This document shows, one piece after another, positions 43,694-51,578 of a DNA stretch of 64,000 nucleotides. A program made the translations under genes and the position numbers. The notes beneath the pieces were generated by a model. It saw only the letters and a program-made list of their open reading frames with translations, made no database searches and was not told where the DNA came from. Position 1 is the first letter of the stretch. Each line of letters starts with the position of its first letter. Source of the DNA: Thermodesulfobacterium hveragerdense DSM 12571 (GTDB lineage Bacteria; Desulfobacterota; Thermodesulfobacteria; Thermodesulfobacteriales; Thermodesulfobacteriaceae); assembly GCF_000423845.1 (NCBI RefSeq), contig NZ_AUIT01000003.1:1-64000 (forward strand), written 5' to 3'.

Positions 43694-44155
43694 TTATAGG
43701 GTAAAAACAGCCTTAGCCTTAAACTTTTTTACCATAGGAAAGCTTTTGATTTCTATTTGATATTTATCAGATAGATTTTTGATAAAGTTTGGTAAGGTTT
43801 CTTCTGAAGGGAGGACTACGGTAAACCAAAAGTTAAGTCTATGTTCTCTGAGATAGGCATGGGTAACCTCTGGTAGTTCTGCTATTTCATAAACTATGTT
43901 TGTTCTTTCTTCAGGGATAGAGGTTCCACATAGACAGGTATAATACCCTAATTTGATCGAGTTGACTGTGGCTCCAAAATGTCGAATAATCTCTTCTTTT
44001 TGAAGGTTTTTTAAAAATTCTATTATTTCTTCCTCTGAAAGGTCGAATTTTTTAGCCAAAGTTTCAAAGGGTTTTTCTTCTATAGGGAATTCTTGCTGCA
44101 ATAGGTTGAGCAGAGTTTTTTTATCTTTTTGAGAAAGTGAAAACTTTTTTGCCAT
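43694..44155 (-). CDS. Siroheme decarboxylase subunit (AhbA/AhbB, Lrp/AsnC-like fold)
   Basis: The 153-residue protein has a winged-helix N-terminus (KKTLLNLLQQEFP; FDLSEEEIIEFLKNLQKEEIIRHFG in parts) and an AsnC-like ligand domain (LREHRLNFWFTVVLPSEE). IIRHFGATVNSIKLGY is typical of AhbA/AhbB, which decarboxylate siroheme to 12,18-didecarboxysiroheme on the alternative heme pathway of sulfate reducers. AhbA and AhbB normally form a pair; only one gene is present here. A simple Lrp-type regulator is the alternative reading, but the His/Arg-rich middle favours the enzyme. Which subunit it is cannot be decided. Confidence 0.75.
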   Translation of the reverse strand: MAKKFSLSQKDKKTLLNLLQQEFPIEEKPFETLAKKFDLSEEEIIEFLKNLQKEEIIRHFGATVNSIKLGYYTCLCGTSIPEERTNIVYEIAELPEVTHAYLREHRLNFWFTVVLPSEETLPNFIKNLSDKYQIEIKSFPMVKKFKAKAVFTL

Positions 44156-44231
44156 TTGTTTTTATCCCTTCTTTTAAGATTTGATTTTCTATGATAATAT
44201 AAAAATCGATTGTTTACAACGGAGGCTTGAG

Positions 44232-44672
44232 ATGGAAATAAAGGCCAAAGAAATTTTTGAACTTCTGCCTCATCGTTATCCATTTTTGTTAATAGATAAA
44301 ATTTTAGAGCTTGATAAAGAAGGTGAATACATAAAGGTGTTGAAAAATGTAACCATAAATGAGCCTTTTTTTCAGGGACATTTTCCAGGTAATCCCATAA
44401 TGCCTGGTGTTTTGATCCTGGAGGCTATGGCACAGGCAGCAGCTGCTGGACTTAAGTTTATTTTCCCAGAGTATAAAAATAGCCTTTTTGTGTTTGCAGG
44501 GGCTGATAAGGTAAGGTTTAGGCATCCGGTTTATCCTGGAGATACCTTAATCTTAGAAGCCAAGGGGTTTAAAAAGAAAGGACGTATTATTAAAACCTAT
44601 GCGGTGGCTAAGGTAGGAGAAAAAGTAGTGGCTGAGGCAGAGTTAATTGCAGGTTTGAGAGAGGAGGACTAA
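44232..44672 (+). CDS. fabZ: 3-hydroxyacyl-ACP dehydratase FabZ
   Basis: FabZ removes water from 3-hydroxyacyl-ACP in fatty-acid elongation. The ATG at 44232 follows GGAGG and gives 146 residues opening with LLPHRYPFLLIDKI, the family start; a longer frame from 44181 is rejected. The active-site His50 lies in GHFPGNPIMPGV and Glu64 in LEAMAQAA. It leads the lipid A operon: fabZ draws from the same hydroxyacyl-ACP pool that LpxA uses, and their pairing is widespread. Confidence 0.94.
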   Translation: MEIKAKEIFELLPHRYPFLLIDKILELDKEGEYIKVLKNVTINEPFFQGHFPGNPIMPGVLILEAMAQAAAAGLKFIFPEYKNSLFVFAGADKVRFRHPVYPGDTLILEAKGFKKKGRIIKTYAVAKVGEKVVAEAELIAGLREED

Positions 44673-44677
44673 AATTT

Positions 44678-45487
44678 ATGGCCAAAATACATCCTACTGC
44701 CTATGTAGATCCCTCTTCTGAGATAGAAGAGGGTGTAGAAATAGGACCTAATGTTTATATTGGCCCAAAGGTTTTTATAGGCAAAGGCACCATCATCAAG
44801 CCATATTCTTACATAGAAAAAAACACTAAAATTGGAGAAAACAACATAATCGGTCCATCTGCGGTTATTGGAACAGACCCTCAGCATTTAGGATACAAAG
44901 GAGAAGAAACCTTTGTAGAGATCGGAAACGGTAATATTATCAGAGAGTTTGTTACCATCCATAGAGGGACTCCTTATGATGATGGCATTACCAGGATAGG
45001 TAATCATTGTCTTTTGATGGCCTATGTGCATATAGCCCATGATTGCAAGGTAGGGGATCATGTGGTGATGGCAAACGCCGCAACTTTAGGAGGACATGTA
45101 AGGGTAGGTGACCGAGTGGTTATGGGAGGTTTTTCAGCAGTACATCAGTTTTGCAGAATAGGGGCGTATGCTTTTGTAAGTGCTATGACAGGGATAGACA
45201 AGGATGTGCCTCCTTATGTAAAGGTTTTTGGAGTCCCTGGGAAAATTCAAGGGATTAACTTGGTTGGATTAAGAAGGGCTGGTTTTACTAAAGAGGATAT
45301 AAGAAAAATTTCTCAAGCCGTGGGTTTTTTTCTTGACGCACCAGCTACGATAAAAGAGGTGGTTCAGGAGTTGCGTGAAATTTTTAACGAAGACCCAGTA
45401 GTTAATGAACTTGTTAAGTTTTTAGAGAATCCCTCTCGTCAGGGAATTATGAGGAGAAAACCTTTCGAGGGTGAAGAGGCTTTTTAA
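44678..45487 (+). CDS. lpxA: UDP-N-acetylglucosamine acyltransferase LpxA
   Basis: LpxA puts the first 3-hydroxyacyl chain on UDP-GlcNAc. Its 269 residues begin with hexapeptide repeats of a left-handed beta-helix (VEIGPNVYIGPKVFIGKGTII in parts). The catalytic His lies in HIAHDCKVGD, and GGHVRVGDRVVMGGFSAVHQFC leads into a helical C-terminus. The NAAT and HQF motifs mark LpxA rather than LpxD. It starts five bases after fabZ. Confidence 0.94.
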   Translation: MAKIHPTAYVDPSSEIEEGVEIGPNVYIGPKVFIGKGTIIKPYSYIEKNTKIGENNIIGPSAVIGTDPQHLGYKGEETFVEIGNGNIIREFVTIHRGTPYDDGITRIGNHCLLMAYVHIAHDCKVGDHVVMANAATLGGHVRVGDRVVMGGFSAVHQFCRIGAYAFVSAMTGIDKDVPPYVKVFGVPGKIQGINLVGLRRAGFTKEDIRKISQAVGFFLDAPATIKEVVQELREIFNEDPVVNELVKFLENPSRQGIMRRKPFEGEEAF

Positions 45488-45493
45488 AGGTTT

Positions 45494-46318
45494 ATGGAGA
45501 CTACTTCTGTAGGCCTCATCTCAGGTGAGGGAGAGTTCCCTTTAATTTTGGCTCAGGTTTTAAAAAAACAAGGTTATAGAGTAGTGGCTGTTTGTTTTTC
45601 TAAAGAGCAAAAAAGGCGACTTGATCCTTTAGTAAACAGGGTGGAAGAAGTAGGGATAGGTCAGCTGGGAAAACTTATCAAGATTTTTAAAAAAGAGCAG
45701 GTAAAAGATTTGGTATTTTTAGGAAAGTTAGATAAAAGTAAGGCCCTGAAGATAGGGATTCCAGACGTCAAGGCTTTTTTATTATGGAAACGTCTTAAAA
45801 ACCGAGAAGACAACACTATCTTAAAGGCAGTAGCCGAGGAGTTAGAAAAAGAGGGCTTTAGAATAAGAGGACCTGCTGAGTTTTTAAAAGAATTTTTGAC
45901 CCCAGAGGGGGTTTTAACTAAAAGAAGTCCTAATGAGGATGAATGGGAAGATATTAGATATGGCTTTTATATTGCTAAAAAAATAGGGGCTCTCGACATA
46001 GGTCAGTGTGTGGTGGTAAAAAACAAGATGACGGTTGCTGTAGAAGCTATGGAAGGAACAGATGCGACGATTTTGAGGGCAGGAACGTTAAGAGAAGATA
46101 CGGTGGTCATAAAAGTGGCTAAACCTATCCAAGACTTAAGGTTAGACCTTCCGGTGGTAGGATTAAATACGATAGAAAATCTGATAAAAGCTAAAGCTAA
46201 AGTTTTGATGTTAGAAGCGGGGAAAACCTTTTTTCTTCAGCAAGAAAAATCATTAGAACTTGCCAACAAGCACGGTTTAGCTATCGTAGGCTATAGAGGA
46301 ACAGATGGAGAAGCTTAG
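45494..46318 (+). CDS. lpxI: UDP-2,3-diacylglucosamine diphosphatase LpxI
   Basis: LpxI replaces LpxH, hydrolysing UDP-2,3-diacylglucosamine to lipid X. The 274-residue protein belongs to the former DUF1009: LISGEGEFPLILAQVLKKQGY at the N-terminus, EAMEGTDATILRAG and KVAKPIQDLRLDLPVVGLNTIENL near the C-terminus (each shown in short form). The conserved Asp in EGTDA is essential in Caulobacter LpxI. It lies between lpxA and lpxB, as expected, and its stop overlaps the next start by 14 bases. Confidence 0.92.
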   Translation: METTSVGLISGEGEFPLILAQVLKKQGYRVVAVCFSKEQKRRLDPLVNRVEEVGIGQLGKLIKIFKKEQVKDLVFLGKLDKSKALKIGIPDVKAFLLWKRLKNREDNTILKAVAEELEKEGFRIRGPAEFLKEFLTPEGVLTKRSPNEDEWEDIRYGFYIAKKIGALDIGQCVVVKNKMTVAVEAMEGTDATILRAGTLREDTVVIKVAKPIQDLRLDLPVVGLNTIENLIKAKAKVLMLEAGKTFFLQQEKSLELANKHGLAIVGYRGTDGEA

Positions 46319-47261
46319 GGTAGGAGTAATTGGTATAGGGCATTTAGGAAGGTTTCATGCAGAGAAACTTGCCCAGATAGATAAAGCAGACCTGGTAGCT
46401 TTGGTAGACATAAATGCAGAAAAGATACAGGAAGCAGTTAAAAAACTTAAAAAATTTGGCAAAAGTCCTCAAGTTTTTTCTAACTATCGAGATATAGCAG
46501 GGTTAGTGGATGCGGTGGTGATCGTTACTCCTACTTTTACCCATTATGAAATAGCCCGATTTTTTATAGAAAAAGAAAAAGCCGTATTTTTGGAAAAACC
46601 TATTACTAACGAATTAAGTTTAGCAGAGGAATTGGTAGGTATTGCCGAGAAAAAAAATGTGCCCTTACAGATAGGGTATATAGAACGGTTTCAAGGAGCG
46701 GTAAAAGAGGCTGTTTCAAAGATAAAAAATCCGGTTTTTATAGAAGCCCATAGGCTTTCCTGTTTTACCGAAAGAAATTTAGATATAGATGTGATTTTAG
46801 ACCTGATGGTTCATGATTTAGACCTGGTGCTTATGCTGAAACCTGGTAGAAAAGTTGAGTTTATACATGCAGTAGGAGCTCCTTTCTTTACTAACCTTCC
46901 AGATATAGTAAACGCGAGATTGGTTTTGGATGACGGGACTACCTGTAATCTTACTGCCAGTCGTTTGTCTTTAAGCAGACAAAGAAGACTGAGAATTTTT
47001 GAAAAAGGGACTTATTCGGTAGTTGATACCTTAGAGAAAAGTTTTCTCTATGTCCGGGTTGACCCTAACACCAAAGAATACTTTCAGGAAAAAAAGCTTT
47101 TTCCGCAAGATGATCCCTTGAAAAGTGAGTTAATTTATTTTGTAGAAGGGGTTTTAGCTGGAAGGCCTCTTTCCCCTGATGGGAGGGAAGGGTTACAGTC
47201 TTTAGAATTGGCGTTTCAAATAAGAAAACAAGTTGAGCAGAATCTAAGAAAATTCTTATGA
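46305..47261 (+). CDS. Gfo/Idh/MocA-family oxidoreductase in the lipid A operon
   Basis: An N-terminal Rossmann domain (VGVIGIGHLGRFHAEKL) with an NAD loop, then EKPITNELSLAEELV (the EKP motif with catalytic Lys) and HDLDLVLML mark a sugar dehydrogenase-like enzyme of 318 residues. It sits between lpxI and lpxB with overlaps at both ends, so it is co-expressed with lipid A synthesis. GnnA of Leptospira and Acidithiobacillus is such an oxidoreductase, making UDP-GlcNAc3N, but its aminotransferase partner GnnB is absent here. The substrate is therefore unknown; a sugar nucleotide is likely. Confidence 0.8.
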   Translation: MEKLRVGVIGIGHLGRFHAEKLAQIDKADLVALVDINAEKIQEAVKKLKKFGKSPQVFSNYRDIAGLVDAVVIVTPTFTHYEIARFFIEKEKAVFLEKPITNELSLAEELVGIAEKKNVPLQIGYIERFQGAVKEAVSKIKNPVFIEAHRLSCFTERNLDIDVILDLMVHDLDLVLMLKPGRKVEFIHAVGAPFFTNLPDIVNARLVLDDGTTCNLTASRLSLSRQRRLRIFEKGTYSVVDTLEKSFLYVRVDPNTKEYFQEKKLFPQDDPLKSELIYFVEGVLAGRPLSPDGREGLQSLELAFQIRKQVEQNLRKFL

Positions 47262-48415
47262 ATTCAGAGGCTTCTTGCAAGATTTTTATCATAACCGGTG
47301 AGTTGTCTGGAGACCTTTATGGTTCTCTTTTGATAAAGAGAATAAAAGAGGTTAACGCAGCTTTTCAGTTTGTGGGTATCGGTGGTCCTAAGATGAGAAG
47401 TCTTGGGATAGATATACTCTTTTCTGCTGAGCCTTTAGCTTTAGTAGGGTTACCTAATCCGTCAGAATTAAAGAAATACTGGTTTGTGTATAAAAAGATT
47501 AAAGATTTTTTGGCTAAAAAATTGGTAGATGCTGTGGTTTTGGTCGATTTTCCTGGGTTTAATCTTAAGATAGCTAAATTAGCTAAAGAAATGGGTTATC
47601 CGGTTATTTACTATATAGCCCCTCAGGTTTGGGCATGGCATAAAAGACGGATCAAAATTTTAAAGAAATATGTGGATAGACTTTATGTGGTGTTACCTTT
47701 TGAAAAGGAGTTTTTTCATTCTCATGAAATACCAGCGGTTTTTTTAGGCCATCCTATTTTAGATCTTATTAAGGTTAATCTTTCTAAAGAGATGCTTTTT
47801 GAAATTTACGGGTTAGATGAGGAAAAACCTATTTTAAGTTTTTTCCCCGGAAGTAGAGAAAAAGAAATTCAAAGACATGTTCCTCACTTTTTAAAGGTTT
47901 ATCGCATGGTAAAAGAAAAGGTACCTGAAGTGCAGGGAATAATGGTTAAGGCTTTAGGATTGAAAGATTCTTTTATCTGGGAAGGAGCCAAAAAAGAGAT
48001 TAAAGTGGTAGAAAATACTCAGTATGAGGTTTTGAAGTATTCTACCGCGGCTCTTTTAGCCTCAGGAACTATAACCTTAGAATCAGCCATTATAGGGACA
48101 CCTGCAGTAGTTACCTATTCTCTTCCTTATTGGATGTTAAGTTTGGCTAAAAGATTGGTTAAAGTTCCTTTTATCAGTCTTCCCAACCTTATACTGGGAA
48201 AAGAGGTTTATCCAGAAGTAGTAGGATTTAAGAAGAATCAAGAAGAGATTATTGCTAAACGTTTGATTGAAATTTTGAAAGACCGTACCCAACAGGAAAG
48301 GATAAAAAGAGATTTAGAAGATTTAAAGAGATTACTTGGGGCTCCTGGTGCCAGTTGGAGGATAGCTGAGGATATGATAAGGTATTTGATGTCTTTAAAA
48401 CGCAAGGTTTCTTGA
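47258..48415 (+). CDS. lpxB: Lipid-A-disaccharide synthase
   Basis: LpxB joins lipid X to UDP-2,3-diacylglucosamine. The 385 residues include GELSGDLYGSLLIK, FVGIGGPKMRSLGIDILF, VVLVDFPGFNLKIAK, APQVWAWHKRRIK (the LpxB tryptophan motif) and SFFPGSREKEIQRH (GT-B donor site). All are family marks. It closes the lipid A operon. Its ATG overlaps the oxidoreductase stop (ATGA). The TTGACA box of the next promoter covers its stop codon, so the operon ends here without an obvious hairpin. Confidence 0.93.
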   Translation: MNSEASCKIFIITGELSGDLYGSLLIKRIKEVNAAFQFVGIGGPKMRSLGIDILFSAEPLALVGLPNPSELKKYWFVYKKIKDFLAKKLVDAVVLVDFPGFNLKIAKLAKEMGYPVIYYIAPQVWAWHKRRIKILKKYVDRLYVVLPFEKEFFHSHEIPAVFLGHPILDLIKVNLSKEMLFEIYGLDEEKPILSFFPGSREKEIQRHVPHFLKVYRMVKEKVPEVQGIMVKALGLKDSFIWEGAKKEIKVVENTQYEVLKYSTAALLASGTITLESAIIGTPAVVTYSLPYWMLSLAKRLVKVPFISLPNLILGKEVYPEVVGFKKNQEEIIAKRLIEILKDRTQQERIKRDLEDLKRLLGAPGASWRIAEDMIRYLMSLKRKVS

Positions 48416-48440
48416 CAATTTAGATAAGTTTTTATATTAT
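48412..48440 (+). promoter_or_regulatory. Sigma-70 promoter of the AICAR transformylase gene
   Basis: TTGACA (48412-48417) overlaps the lpxB stop; TATTAT (48435-48440) follows after 17 bases. The next start codon is at 48469, behind TGGAGG. Confidence 0.65.
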
Positions 48441-48468
48441 ATGATGTAATCTTTTTTGGAGGTTAGTT

Positions 48469-49755
48469 ATGGGAGAAGATTTGAAAAAAATGTACCATAT
48501 GATAGTTTCAGACCATTTCCCTTCTGAAATAAGGATAAATTTTGGAGATCAAACTTTGATATACAAAAAAAGGACCTGGGACATAGAGGTTGAACCAGGT
48601 TTGGTAGAAAGGAGAGGTTTAAGGTATGGAGAAAATCCAGACCAAGAAGCAGCCCTTTATGAGTTGGTAGCAGGAAATCTGGTTTTAGGGGAGTGTGAAT
48701 TCATTCATCCTAATTTAGGGTTGGTTTCTTCTTTAAGAGAACAAGATTTTATTCAGTTCGGAAAACACCCAAGTAAAACCAACCTTACTGACATCGATAG
48801 TGGTTTAAACATCCTTAGGTATCTTAACGAAAAACCTTGTTGTGTTATCATAAAACATAACAATCCTTCTGGGGTAGCTTATGGAAAGAGCTTAGAGGAG
48901 GCTTTTTTACGGGCTTTTAAGGCAGACCGTATAGCAGCTTTTGGGGGGACGGTGGTATTAAACAGGCCTGTAGATAAAGTTTGTGCTGAGGCTATATCTT
49001 CTCAGTATTTTGAGGTGGTAGTTGCCCCAGAATATGAAGATGGAGCTATAGAGATTTTAAAAGCGAAAAAGTCTTTGAGGATAGTAAGGATTAAACGGAT
49101 GGATAGACTTCAGGACTACAGAAATTATAAAACCGTAGAGTTTAAAAGTCTTATAGATGGGGGCCTTATAGTACAGGTTTCTCAAAGTAAGAAGGTTAGC
49201 CGTCCCGAAGATTTGAAACCTGCGGTTGCGGTAAAAGATGGGGTTGAGTACAGATGTCTAAGAGAACCTAACGAAAGAGAGATTAAAGATATGCTTTTTG
49301 GTTGGGCCGTAGAACTTGGGGTTACTTCTAACTCGGTTTTGTTTGTAAAGGATGAATGCACCGTAGCCATCGGAACAGGAGAACAAGACAGGGTTGGTTG
49401 TACTGAGATAGCTATTTTTAAAGCTTATACTAAGTTTGCCGATCTACTTTGTTATGAAAAATATGGGATTCCTTACAAACAACTGGAATTAGAAGTAGCC
49501 AAAGGAAGTCGCCCCAAGGAAGATAAAGAAAAGATAGATGAAGAGACCAAAGAAAAGAAGGCAGGCTTGATAGGGGCGGTGATGGTTTCTGACGGATTTT
49601 TACCGTTTAGAGATTCGGTAGACGTGGTGGCTAAACAAGGGGTTACCGCGATCTTACAACCAGGGGGATCGGTTAGAGATTGGGAGGTTATAGAGGCCTG
49701 TAATGAGTATCAGATTGCCATGAAATTTACCGGACAAAGGGCTTTTAGACACTAA
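48469..49755 (+). CDS. Stand-alone AICAR transformylase (PurH C-terminal type)
   Basis: The protein adds a formyl group to AICAR, the penultimate step of purine synthesis. The 428 residues correspond to the C-terminal AICARFT half of PurH: RYGENPDQEA, KTNLTDIDSGLNILR, the catalytic KHNNPSG (Lys129, His130, Asn131), AFGGTVVLN, and QPGGSVRDWEVI near the end. The N-terminal IMP cyclohydrolase half of bifunctional PurH (about 200 residues) is missing, so closure of the ring needs another enzyme, such as a PurO or separate PurH half. Promoter and ribosome site are good. No purine gene is adjacent. Confidence 0.88.
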   Translation: MGEDLKKMYHMIVSDHFPSEIRINFGDQTLIYKKRTWDIEVEPGLVERRGLRYGENPDQEAALYELVAGNLVLGECEFIHPNLGLVSSLREQDFIQFGKHPSKTNLTDIDSGLNILRYLNEKPCCVIIKHNNPSGVAYGKSLEEAFLRAFKADRIAAFGGTVVLNRPVDKVCAEAISSQYFEVVVAPEYEDGAIEILKAKKSLRIVRIKRMDRLQDYRNYKTVEFKSLIDGGLIVQVSQSKKVSRPEDLKPAVAVKDGVEYRCLREPNEREIKDMLFGWAVELGVTSNSVLFVKDECTVAIGTGEQDRVGCTEIAIFKAYTKFADLLCYEKYGIPYKQLELEVAKGSRPKEDKEKIDEETKEKKAGLIGAVMVSDGFLPFRDSVDVVAKQGVTAILQPGGSVRDWEVIEACNEYQIAMKFTGQRAFRH

Positions 49756-49820
49756 AAACTTTTTGTTTTCTCAACCTTAAATCATTACTAAAAACTAAGA
49801 AATCAAAGGGGGGATTTATA

Positions 49821-50291
49821 ATGAACAAAATACCTTTTACACCTGAAGGTTTAGAAAAGATAAAAAAGGAGCTTGAACATCTTATCAAGGTTGAAAGAAG
49901 AAAGGTGATCAAAGCTATTGAAGAAGCCAGGGCTCACGGAGACCTTTCAGAAAATGCTGAATACGAAGCAGCTAAGGAAAGACAAGCCCATATAGAAGGA
50001 AGGATACAGGAGCTTTCAGGGGTTTTAGCCAATGCCGAAGTAATACCTCCCCTAACCAAAGCACCAGAAAGGGTACAGTTCGGGGTTAAGGTAAAACTTT
50101 TAAACTTAGACACCGATGAGATAGTAGTTTATAAGATAGTAGGTCCTTATGAGACAGACCCTTCTCAAGGAATTATTTCGGTCAATTCTCCTATAGCTAA
50201 AGCTTTAATAGGAAAAGAGATAGGAGATGAAGTCCAGGTAAAAACACCTTCAGGTATAAAGAATTTTGAAATTTTAGACATAGAAATTTAA
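49821..50291 (+). CDS. greA: Transcription elongation factor GreA
   Basis: GreA rescues backtracked RNA polymerase by stimulating RNA cleavage. The 156 residues have the coiled coil with its acidic tip, ARAHGDLSENAEYEAAKERQ (shown to 20), and the C-terminal FKBP-like domain (VGPYETDPSQGIISVNSPIAKAL). The tip DLSENAEY carries the Asp and Glu that hold the catalytic magnesium. The start follows GGGGGG, a strong ribosome site. It stands between the transformylase and aminotransferase genes. Confidence 0.94.
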   Translation: MNKIPFTPEGLEKIKKELEHLIKVERRKVIKAIEEARAHGDLSENAEYEAAKERQAHIEGRIQELSGVLANAEVIPPLTKAPERVQFGVKVKLLNLDTDEIVVYKIVGPYETDPSQGIISVNSPIAKALIGKEIGDEVQVKTPSGIKNFEILDIEI

Positions 50292-50369
50292 GCCTTGGGT
50301 TGTATTTTAGCATAATACTAATAAAATTAAATTTTGTAAAATTAAAGACTAACTTAAGCGGAGGTTTAT

Positions 50370-51542
50370 ATGGAATTTTTATCTAAAAAATATCTTTTCA
50401 CCCCAGGTCCGGTCCCTGTTCCTCCTAAGGCCCTTCTGACGATGGCTCAGCCGATGACCCATCATAGGTTGCCAGAATTTTCTGAAGTTTTAAGAGAGAT
50501 AAGAGAAAACCTGAAATATCTTTTTCAAACCCAGAACAATGTTTATTTTTTTGCTTCTTCTGGTACTGGTGCGATGGAGGCAGCTATTTTAAACCTTTTT
50601 TCTCCTGGAGACAAAGTGTTGGTAGTTTCTGCAGGAAAGTTCGGGCAACGTTGGTTCGAACTTGCGAAAACTTTTGGTTTAAATCCTTTGGTAATAGACT
50701 TACCCTGGGGTAAAGCGGTAAAACCCGAACAAGTAGAAGAGGTTTTAAACTCACATCCTGACATCAAAGGGGTTTTACTTCAGGCTTGCGAAACCTCAAC
50801 AGGGGTTAAACACCCTGTCAAAGAAATATCACAGCTTACTAAAAATAGAGAAACTGTGATAGTAGTTGATGCTATCACTGGCCTTGGGGTGTTTGACCTA
50901 CCTATGGATGAATGGGGGCTTGATGTAGTGATCACAGGGTCTCAAAAGGCGTTAAGCCTTCCACCAGGGCTTTCTTTTATAGCGTTTTCTGAAAAGGCTG
51001 AAAAGCTTTCGGAAAAATCTACCTTACCTAAGTATTATTTTTCTTTAAAAAAAGAAAAAAAAGCCTATGAAAAGGATACTACTTCTTTTACTCCAGCCGT
51101 AAGCCTTCTTTTAGGTCTGAGGGTGGTTTTACAAAGAATAAAAGAGATAGGTCTGAAAGCGCTTTTTGAACATTATCAAGTGCAAGCTAATGCTTGTAGA
51201 GAGGCTGTAAAGGCCTTAGGACTTAAGATTTTTCCAGAGGTGCCTTCAGAATCCTTAACGGTGATAGAGGTTCCTGAGGGGGTTAAAACAGGAGAACTTA
51301 TTAACTTTCTTAAAAACAAATTAGGGATTATTTTTGCAGGAGGACAGGATCATTTAAAAGGAAAGATTATAAGGATAACCCACATGGGGGATCAGAGTCT
51401 GTTTGACTTGCTTGTAGCTATTTCGGCTTTAGAGGTAGGGTTAAATCTTTTTGGTTATCAAGTAGAGTTAGGGGCTGGTGTTAAGGCAGCTGAAAAGGTT
51501 ATCTTTGCACACCTAAAACATAGATATTTTTTAAAATATTAA
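50370..51542 (+). CDS. Class V PLP aminotransferase (alanine-glyoxylate/phosphoserine type)
   Basis: The 390-residue enzyme starts with LFTPGPVPVPPKALLTMAQP and MTHHRLPEFSEVLREI, as in alanine-glyoxylate/serine-pyruvate aminotransferases. The PLP Lys is in GSQKALSLPPG (near 193), and VDAITGLGVFDLPMDEWGLD holds the cofactor Asp. It lies 30 bases before serA, so it probably transaminates 3-phosphohydroxypyruvate to phosphoserine in place of a classical SerC. That role is inferred from the operon; the protein is not SerC-like in sequence. Confidence 0.83.
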   Translation: MEFLSKKYLFTPGPVPVPPKALLTMAQPMTHHRLPEFSEVLREIRENLKYLFQTQNNVYFFASSGTGAMEAAILNLFSPGDKVLVVSAGKFGQRWFELAKTFGLNPLVIDLPWGKAVKPEQVEEVLNSHPDIKGVLLQACETSTGVKHPVKEISQLTKNRETVIVVDAITGLGVFDLPMDEWGLDVVITGSQKALSLPPGLSFIAFSEKAEKLSEKSTLPKYYFSLKKEKKAYEKDTTSFTPAVSLLLGLRVVLQRIKEIGLKALFEHYQVQANACREAVKALGLKIFPEVPSESLTVIEVPEGVKTGELINFLKNKLGIIFAGGQDHLKGKIIRITHMGDQSLFDLLVAISALEVGLNLFGYQVELGAGVKAAEKVIFAHLKHRYFLKY

Positions 51543-51578
51543 AAGGAGTAAAAATATTAAAAGGAGGAAAAGGTGAAA

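Noticed and set aside
46305-47261. Naming the oxidoreductase gnnA
   Set aside because: The GnnB aminotransferase is not adjacent, and the family is too broad for assignment from operon position alone.
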